NCBI RefSeq assembly: GCF_000237925.1
Contig: NW_017385995.1
Span: 186,001-250,000 of the forward strand
DNA: 64,000 nucleotides
Origin: Schistosoma mansoni
Taxonomy: Eukaryota > Platyhelminthes > Trematoda > Strigeidida > Schistosomatidae
Direction: 5' to 3'
The translations under genes were made by a program, and so were the position numbers. The notes below the pieces were generated by a model, which searched no databases, had not been told where the DNA came from, and saw only the letters and a list, made by a program, of their open reading frames with translations. Positions 56,541-64,000 of the stretch are shown here, one piece after another. Positions within the stretch are counted from its first letter, which is position 1. Each line of letters begins with the position of its first letter.

Positions 56541-59500
56541 AACTGTATGGCTAAAGAGTGATTAACAAAAGCCCTAGTGTGTATCCAATACAAGTATTCT
56601 CATTAGCGAGGCATTCGACAATGTATCACTTAGGAATTATGTAGGGTCCTCCCGAATTTTGAATGACAGACACACTACAATATTGGATAAGAAACAATGA
56701 TTCAAACGAACCAAACGATCCCAAAGCTATGGTTTGGATATTTTTGTCAGAAATTGCGCACCGACGTACGTTGACCAATGTGGTAATCAAAAAATGGTCG
56801 ATGGGACACTTGTTCAAGTGAAAGAACAAAAAGAAATGAAAGGCTAATTCTCATGAAAACGAGCTCATACAGCAGCAGAGAAAACAATGAAAGCCTTTAT
56901 GTGCTATGATCGATGGGTATAAACTTTAAGTAACTTGATGAAGAGGTTTCGGATCATATAACCCACTTGTGCGAGAACTCCCCTAAATATTACATCCAAG
57001 CTGCAGGTCCGTATCATACTGAAGATTGTGAAAGAACCTTCTTTTCAGCGGAGAGAAAGAGCCAGTTTCAGTCCCTTCTAATTATACGATAAGTGAAAAA
57101 GTCAGTCAGTCACAACGTAAGTGAAAAAACGATTGAGCTATTAATTTTATTTGATAGCAAAACGCAAGGTGATCTTAAATTAATATCCAATATCTCATAA
57201 AATGTTTTGGATATTATCTAATCCCTTTGCTTTTTTATGATTACTTTCCAAGGCCCTGACGAAGGGCTCAGGAACTGCGACAGAAATAAACCAGATTTTG
57301 ACCTCGTTCCTCTCTCCCTGAGGTCCGCGACTGAAAGACCAGCATGACCGAGTGGTATTACACATGACAGGCAAACGCATCCCAAAAAATCTTCATTTTT
57401 ACAGTAAAAATAATACAGACACCAACACAGGTCAATCAACCTTAACGAAATCCAAACCAGAAAATTAGGTCGGTAAGGTGTTATAACTTGACTAAGCATT
57501 AATCTTATGAATTGACGAAGTGAACTTATCAAGTATGCCAAACCAAAGCACTTCTGTTTATATAATATTACATTTAGGTATAATGTTCATTCAACAAAAC
57601 AATCTGAAAACTTACGTAACACACACTTCAAAAGGTACGCGTGACAACTCAAAAGTTTAAATCTGTTGTACATAGGTTAAATGCTCTCACTCTCATATAT
57701 AGTGATAATGCATCTCTTATTTCCCCATAGACGTCTTGATATTGCCTGAAAAATCGTTGAGATGAGTTTGTCGAAAAACAAAGCTCTTGTCAAACACGAC
57801 CTTGTGTAAGATTTCCGGACTGTGCGACATGTTTAGGAGTACCAAATTTCTCTGACGTTCCTTCCGACGCATCTAAGATTTGGCAAAACATATTGAAGTG
57901 TCAACTAGGACATTTCACACTAGTAGTAAGACTGAAATTCGGCAAGTTTTTTCAATGATTGGTATAATATATACATGGTGCTATATGTTAATAATATTAT
58001 TTTCCGGCCAGAGCATGTAAATGCCATTTTTACAGGCATAGTCTGTAACTTACAACATTTGTCTGCATATAAGATGTTTTCCAAGCAGGGCAGTTGAATA
58101 GATGGAATCAATAAAAATAAAAGACCGTACATTCGTACAGATCTCCCAGAGGGTTAATAATTAGGCTTATGTTTTATTATTACACTGTGAGCACAGTTTC
58201 TATAATCTGTTTTCAAAATGGTATCGCGGCCTCGTTGCGACTATGGGAAACGCACATCATATTCAAACTTGGCATTGTTGTGTTGGGATTCTGGTCCTGC
58301 TAGATATTTCTGCAATACAACTTCTCAAGAAATTTATAGTCGGCATAAAGTAAAGGGTGCTTGATATGGGCTGTTACCTTCAAAAATGAGTACTTTGACT
58401 TTGTTTTAGGATTACGAGGCTCTAAAGCTGTGAAATAAGAGCTTGATACTGAAAAACTGAGATAAAGGAACAGTAAAGCATTTGAATATAAACCCTAAAG
58501 AATGCCTAACAGTGGAGTAGATAGTGATATGTAACAAGGTAACAAGGTGGAATGGGTTCAAATGATGGAAGGGAATTATAAGTTAGGATAGGAGAGACTG
58601 TTAATTAAGATAGGAAGTGCATCAAAAGAGAGTCAAGGGTCAATAAACGCTAGTCACCATATCTTTATTGCCTGTCTTTTCACCATCTTTTATCTCATCT
58701 GATGCCAACCACTAGGTCATAATTTAAAAGTCTGAGTTATAATTTTATAGATTATCTTAGTCGATTAGCAACATAAAACCGGAGATATGATTCTGAGTAG
58801 CAAGCGTAAGAGAACAACTTCAGTATCACTTATTGACTGCTTCGTCCTCAATTACAAACAGCCTGAAACAAACAAAATGTTGAGGATAAATATATAAAAT
58901 AATAATAATTTGTTGCCGAAAAATTATTCCCGAATATAAATTGTTAGAAATTGCAATTATCATTAAACTAATCCGCACTTTATGCTGCAGCTTGTTCGTT
59001 TTAGTTTCATCTTTCGGTGAAAGGTCAGTTAAGTTGTTTTCTGATCTTAGATTTGGTCGTAAACATACCTACCATGACACCATAAATAAGAATATTGTCT
59101 CGAATATAGTTTAACATATAAACTGATTAGTCTGATGATAAACTTGCATTTGAAAACTAATCAACAAGTTTATGTATAACCATCTGAGAAAACTTAATTT
59201 TACTACAGAAAATTAGTGATAGGTTGTGTAAATTTAAGCCTAACCTACAAACTTAGATTTCAAACTATGATCTACAAAATGGTTTTTCTTATGTCATCGG
59301 ATTATTAGTCTCTATATACTTGAGTTGGACAAGAATAATGACTGCTTTACATGCGTAATCCTAAGTTGAAATTACGTCCCTCAAGAACTCCCCAGTTTGA
59401 CTACACGTGACCTTGCATAAATTCAATTAATCAATTAACATTCAGTGGGACGCCTCCTGAGTAGAGATATTTTCACTTCCTCCTAGATTTCAGTATTAGC

Positions 59501-62500
59501 TCACTGGTCCTACATAATGGGTTTATAACCACTAAGGCATTTAAGATACTACAGAAATAACTGGTTCAGACAATGCTGATTTTCAGGGACCCCAAAAATG
59601 ATATTCCAAAGAAATGTAAAATAGAAAAGCTATGATAGATCCCGGAAACAATATGTTGGAATATAATACTAAATGGAAGAGACGCCCGACTATTGAGTTG
59701 TTAATCTAGGGAATAAGGTGTGTTTGCTCGACAGAGGCGTCAGGGTATTGCTATGGTATTTGACCAGGAGCATTTAGCTTATAGGGTATGTAAAAAATGA
59801 CAGGTGCAGAAATGTTTTAGCCCTATTTCTATGCGTCCCAAACATTTTGATCAAACTTCTAAAAAATGTATATGTTTCGTTCGTTTACAGTCCATTGAAT
59901 ACTGACCAACTTCGTTTCTGTTCGGATGTGAATAGCTGCTTCCTTCTGGCTTAATTCTCTGGTGCATTTGAAATCCAGTATCCACCAACATTTCGTATCC
60001 GGAATCTGCAAGATTTTTAGCATAGGGAGTGTAAAATTATGGCTCAAGTTCGTTACCAGCACTGCTATAATGATAGGCCTAATCCCAAAATTGTAGATTC
60101 GTCATCGTGTGACTAGCTAATCTATGAGATCTTACGTGTCAGTTCCATCGTTGTGTACCCCGAATTGTCGCATCATAAGAATCAGCAATATAACATCAAG
60201 CGTGTTTGAAGAACACATTTAGGCTAAAGATAGAATCATATATATTTATTATGAGTAAAGAAACGTTATACGGAATGACCACGTCTAAAAGGCTGAGTCA
60301 TGCCAGCAGATTGAATGAATCTTCCCGCGTTCACCATTCTTGATCATCTCTTGGCGTTACATGTTGAAAGTAGATCTTTTCAGTAATTATGTGTCTCGTT
60401 TCGAGGAAGGTGTGGTTGGGAACCAATACCAACACAGGATCACTTGCTAGGTGAACACTGGCAGTTTCAAGATCGGATCATGTATGGACACATTTTATCG
60501 CTCTTTTTTAACGCTTCTCATGAACTTTGCAATATCACTTTTACCTTTCTCCAATCATCAGCTTTAATCCCGTTGATTGTCATAGATGTCCCCGCACCTA
60601 TCAGCTAAAAAGTATTTTCCGGCTTGTACTATTACTTTACATGGTCATTCTTACAAACACTGCAAAGGAAATTTGCCTTGGTCAACTCTGAACCTCTCAA
60701 GATGCTAAAGGATGTACGTTGCACGTATGTACTGAAAGTCGTTGATCGAAAATGTTATTGTCAGAGAGCTTTGTCTCATGTACTGGAGGAACCAGCTTTA
60801 CTGCAACAGTCAGGTTAGTCCCATGAACAAATCGAGACTGTGTGCTCTTTAGATATCTATTAGTTATGAACCAGATACTAAGTAAGATGGTGAGACTATA
60901 ATTCATGGACGGCCTTTGAGGGACGCTAACGTAACCCTAGGAATGGCCATCTACTAAGACTAAATGAGGGTTATAATCCAGTGTGAGGATTTAGAATTAT
61001 GATTCACGGTTGATGGTTAAGATTGGGAGTTAGACTTAGGGTCCTCATCATGAACTGACATCAGCTTAAATGCCAAAACGCTATTTAGCGAAATAAATGA
61101 ATTTCGCGTCAAAATCCGAAACTTTCTATCCTAAATCTGATTGGTTCGTCCACAATTATATTCTCGCCGCTATGGGCTTTTGTGAACATTTTGCATGTTA
61201 TAGAAAGATTTTGATGCCCTTATTTATCAACTGTTAACAGCATTTTTGCTGTCACATGTCAATTTTCGCAATCTCTGTGCTTGTTAAAAAGCTTTTATGC
61301 CAGTTTATTAGAAGTTTGAAGTTGTTGTTGCTGTTCACTAACTGAGAGAATCTTAAGTCTATTTTAGTGTGGTTACTTGTATCATTCTGAATCCAAGCAA
61401 GTGTAATGCGCTATTTGTAAAGTCCTAGATAGACTATAATCAAAAATTTTTATACAAAAAATGAGTCCTAAAAACCCTTAACATATGATTTGTCACCCCC
61501 AAATAATGCTGATCAACAAGGATATCTGTTAGTTGTTTAGTAAGTGAAGGTTGAGGCAACTCTGCGTTAAACTGTTTTTGAACATTATACAAATTCATAG
61601 TATACAAACATAAACAATTCTAACCGTTGTAAGTAATGTGTTTTGGATCATAACTAGGAACAAGATCTTCATTTCTGAATGCCCGCTGACGTTACTTTAT
61701 ATTCTACCTGAGCGAACAATTGCCGTGTTGATTTCTGCAGCAGAAGATTCGCACTTGATACTCCGACTGTGAATTTCAGTTAAACTCAAGGTAGTTAATC
61801 CATTTGTTTATACTTATAAATATAACAAGTATCTTCACAAGATCATAACCAGGAACTGATAGTTAATAAGATGAAAGAGCCTTACAGCTGGGTGTCACTA
61901 TCATCCTTAAGAATGAGATAATTGAAGGATACATGGAGTAAGGAGATTAAGTATAGACTGTCTCAACTCTGTGACAACAGAGCTGATTAATTATATACTT
62001 AATTTCAATAACAACAATTGACAACTAGATAAAACAGCATAATTGTCAACAAAGACGGCCACACGACAGTCAAAGAAATGCGAGAACAATTAATAGAAGT
62101 TTTACTCAGATTTGTATAACCCCCACAATCCTTTAATATTTTTCCACAGCGAACATACGTGAGTTAATAAAGAGCCAATATTTATGCACTAACTAAAGGC
62201 AGTTAGATACGACCAAACAATAGTCGATGGTTCTAATATTTTATCTTTATTGACAATGATGTTTATAGTGCTCAAAAAGTCACTAGCCCACCATTGTCTT
62301 GAACTTACATGAAGGTGTGTTATAGAGTGCATATGTTTGGAGGGTAAGATTTCCAATATTTAGCCTTCAATCGACTAATTGAACGAGTAGATATGAGTCA
62401 ATGGAAGAAGGGAAGGCTTGTTTGCAGGAAGTATTCAACACACTAGGAAAGCGGAATGGGGAGTGCTGAGATAAAATCACAACTCGTACTCCCACCAACA

Positions 62501-62734
62501 GATAACATCAACTGAAAGACAACACCTGAAATAGCTTTCAAAATGAGCAGCCACAAAGTTGTATCTTCAGAACGAAAATTGATCAGACAGTTAAATACTC
62601 TTAACAGAGAATTAATAAAAAGAAGCTAGATCAATGAAGTAATAAAGTTAAAATTTAATTGATTTCTTGAAACTATCGAAAATAACATATTTACAATAAA
62701 TCATATGAAAAAACAACAAAATAATCTTAACGTT
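56540..62734. other. 6.2 kb, no confident gene
   Basis: Scattered frames only. On the minus strand ATG at 58132 opens a signal-like MYGLLFLLIPSIQLPCLENI followed by a GTT|GTAAGT donor (about 58050), and another short frame at about 57663 opens MYNRFKLLSCHAYLLKCVL before GTAAGT. Either could be a first exon, but neither fits TMEM9 in phase. The end of this stretch should include the 3'UTR of the gene at 62735. Confidence 0.4.
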
Positions 62735-62864
62735 TCAATCAACATCTTCAAGTCCAAGTGAGTCATTATCTGTATCAGAATTTTCTGGATCTGATGAAGA
62801 TGTGGAGAGTGACGATGACGAAGAGTCCATTTCCTCCAACAACTGAAGTGATGGATCACGGTAA
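62735..62864 (-). CDS. Last exon of an unidentified gene
   Basis: After a TTCCCTGTAG acceptor and one carried base it reads YRDPSLQLLEEM, then a Ser-rich run (DSSSSSLSTSSS) and an acidic end (DPENSDTDNDSLGLEDVD), with TGA at 62737-62735. An acidic, Ser-rich tail of this kind is typical of nuclear or casein-kinase-regulated proteins. I do not recognise the family. Confidence 0.7.
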
Positions 62865-63801
62865 CTACAGGGAATAAAGAAATAATATTATCAAGACATA
62901 AAGAGTGACTTTATAGAACAATAAGAACTGCTTAATATTTGTATGATATGTAGTTTCAGTAGTTAGGACTCATCAGCTAGCAATAGTATATCAACTAAAA
63001 AAACATTTCCGTTGGCCTGTCATATAACGAAAAATAAATGGTTCATGAATCTAATTTCAAAGACAATTCAGGAAAATACCATGAAGTCGTAAGACTGAAT
63101 GTAAGCGGTTAAGAGTCAACCGATAATCTGGTGCTAGAAAAGAACCATCATAGCTAGAAGTTTGGATAATTTGCTCCTCTATTTTATGTAAGCATTACAT
63201 TCCTTACTTTCCTCTACTGAATGATGAAATGTTTGTGTATTGAAATATTATAGACATGTAATAAACGGCACAACAAAACTCTTAGACCATTACATTATTT
63301 AATGAGGGGGTAAATATTGTTCTAAAAAGGCAAATATTGCACAAAAATTGGTGTTATATAACACACACAAAGAATCGAAATTAAAAAGTGAATTCCACTA
63401 ACTAGATATTTTTATGCAGAATGATTTCAACTATTTTATATAAGGGACAATAAAACCACTTAATTCCTCAAAATTTGGTAGATGAAATGGAATAGGAACC
63501 TACAGTTCAATAATACAAACCTTGAGATAAGTAATAATAGCACAACTCGATTTAGACTTAAATCATGTACTGTACGTTAGTACATGATAAACGTATGTCC
63601 AAATAAAATTATATGCATATATAATCCACTAAAATAATTTTCAGATAGACCAAGTAGGCTAAAATGGAAAGAATCTTGTTACAAATAGTGATTGAATCAT
63701 TTTCACTGCTTAAAATAGACAGTTCTTTTGGATATTTTCCTAGCTTCTATAACGGATCACATAATATTAGTTCGAATTTAAAAGTAGAAAAAAAAACTCA
63801 C
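62865..63801 (-). other. Intron of the unidentified gene
   Basis: AT-rich, bounded by GTGAGT and CTGTAG on the minus strand. No repeat recognised. Confidence 0.65.
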
Positions 63802-63869
63802 CGATTCAAATTGATTGGTTCTGTCGGCATACTGGGATAAGGCGGTAATTTAAATTTGATTCGAGATTT
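63802..63869 (-). CDS. Penultimate exon of the unidentified gene
   Basis: A 68-base exon between ATTATTTAG and CG|GTGAGT. It reads KSRIKFKLPPYPSMPTEPIN then LNR, leaving two bases (CG) that join T of the next exon to make Arg. The basic then Pro-rich composition continues a protein whose earlier exons lie beyond base 64000. Confidence 0.7.
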
Positions 63870-63961
63870 CTAAATAATAAAAATAAAGGTCATATAAAAG
63901 GATAAAAAATAATACACAACTATTATCTAACAAACCACATTTTAACGTCATTTATACTTCA

Positions 63962-64000
63962 TTACGCCTGTCACCCCTCGTCGAGGAGCATAGGCCACAC
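63962..64000 (-). mobile_element. 3' end of another RTE-type LINE, running off the window
   Basis: The last 39-40 bases (ACGCCTGTCACCCCTCGTCG...AGCATAGGCCACAC) match the 3' end of the LINE at 49729-49780, which codes the terminal [13 protein letters not shown] residues on the minus strand. Confidence 0.8.

Noticed and set aside
57195-57541. Overlapping minus-strand frames with CTGACGA near 57254
   Set aside because: The hammerhead-like CTGACGA has no stem II partner, and the frames show no domain or splice pattern.
60624-60818. 64-codon plus-strand frame (…KMLKDVRCTYVLKVVDRKC…)
   Set aside because: Looks somewhat protein-like but has no partner exon, domain or supporting signal.
1-64000. 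CRISPR arrays, rRNA genes, bacterial operons
   Set aside because: No regularly spaced short repeats, no rRNA-like blocks, and all supported genes are intron-split, so none of these is present.

Overview
The window looks like nuclear DNA of a schistosome (blood fluke). It is AT-rich, its few genes are split by long introns, and most of the rest is repeats. The clearest markers are SINE-like elements with the hammerhead ribozyme known from Schistosoma Sm-alpha repeats (three copies), beside RTE- and CR1/Jockey-type LINEs and BEL/Pao and Ty3/gypsy fossils. The species cannot be fixed from this sequence alone. There is no bacterial-style gene organisation.

Layout. 1-2.4 kb holds the 5' end of a long-chain acyl-CoA synthetase gene (ACSL3/4 type, minus strand, leaving the window at base 1). 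3.2-4.5 kb is a BEL/Pao fossil with a decayed intermediate-filament coiled-coil fragment behind it. 4.3-23.4 kb is a large imperfect palindrome: left arm 4289-14535, unique spacer 14536-16514, right arm 16515-23417. Each arm carries, from the centre outward, a small secreted-protein gene of micro-exon-gene style with TATA box and spliced leader exon, a CR1/Jockey LINE, the intermediate-filament relic and a BEL/Pao scrap. The arms look almost identical, apart from a 1.74 kb insert found only on the left and an undersized assembly gap on the right.

24.4-27 kb is a broken Ty3/gypsy element. 27-46.6 kb is mainly short dispersed repeats: two families of tRNA-promoter plus hammerhead SINEs, a 510-bp family, LTR-like fold-backs, a possible Penelope-type hammerhead and a promoter-like block with a heat-shock element. 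Within it lie scattered exons of a minus-strand gene for a signal-peptide protein (34.3-39.3 kb), which faintly resembles B3GLCT-type glucosyltransferases. 47.1-55.2 kb is a TMEM9 gene on the minus strand. I could assemble it from four exons whose splice phases agree, and its largest visible intron is packed with two RTE LINEs and a solo LTR-like repeat. 55.2-62.7 kb shows no confident gene. 62.7-63.9 kb holds the last two exons of an unidentified minus-strand gene, and the final 40 bases are the 3' end of another RTE LINE.

The host genes are unrelated housekeeping or secretory genes; they do not form a pathway. The most notable structure is the palindrome with two divergent copies of a secreted-protein gene and a decayed trace of the same family in its spacer, which suggests local amplification and inversion of a secreted-protein locus. 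All homology statements come from reading translations by eye; no searches were run.
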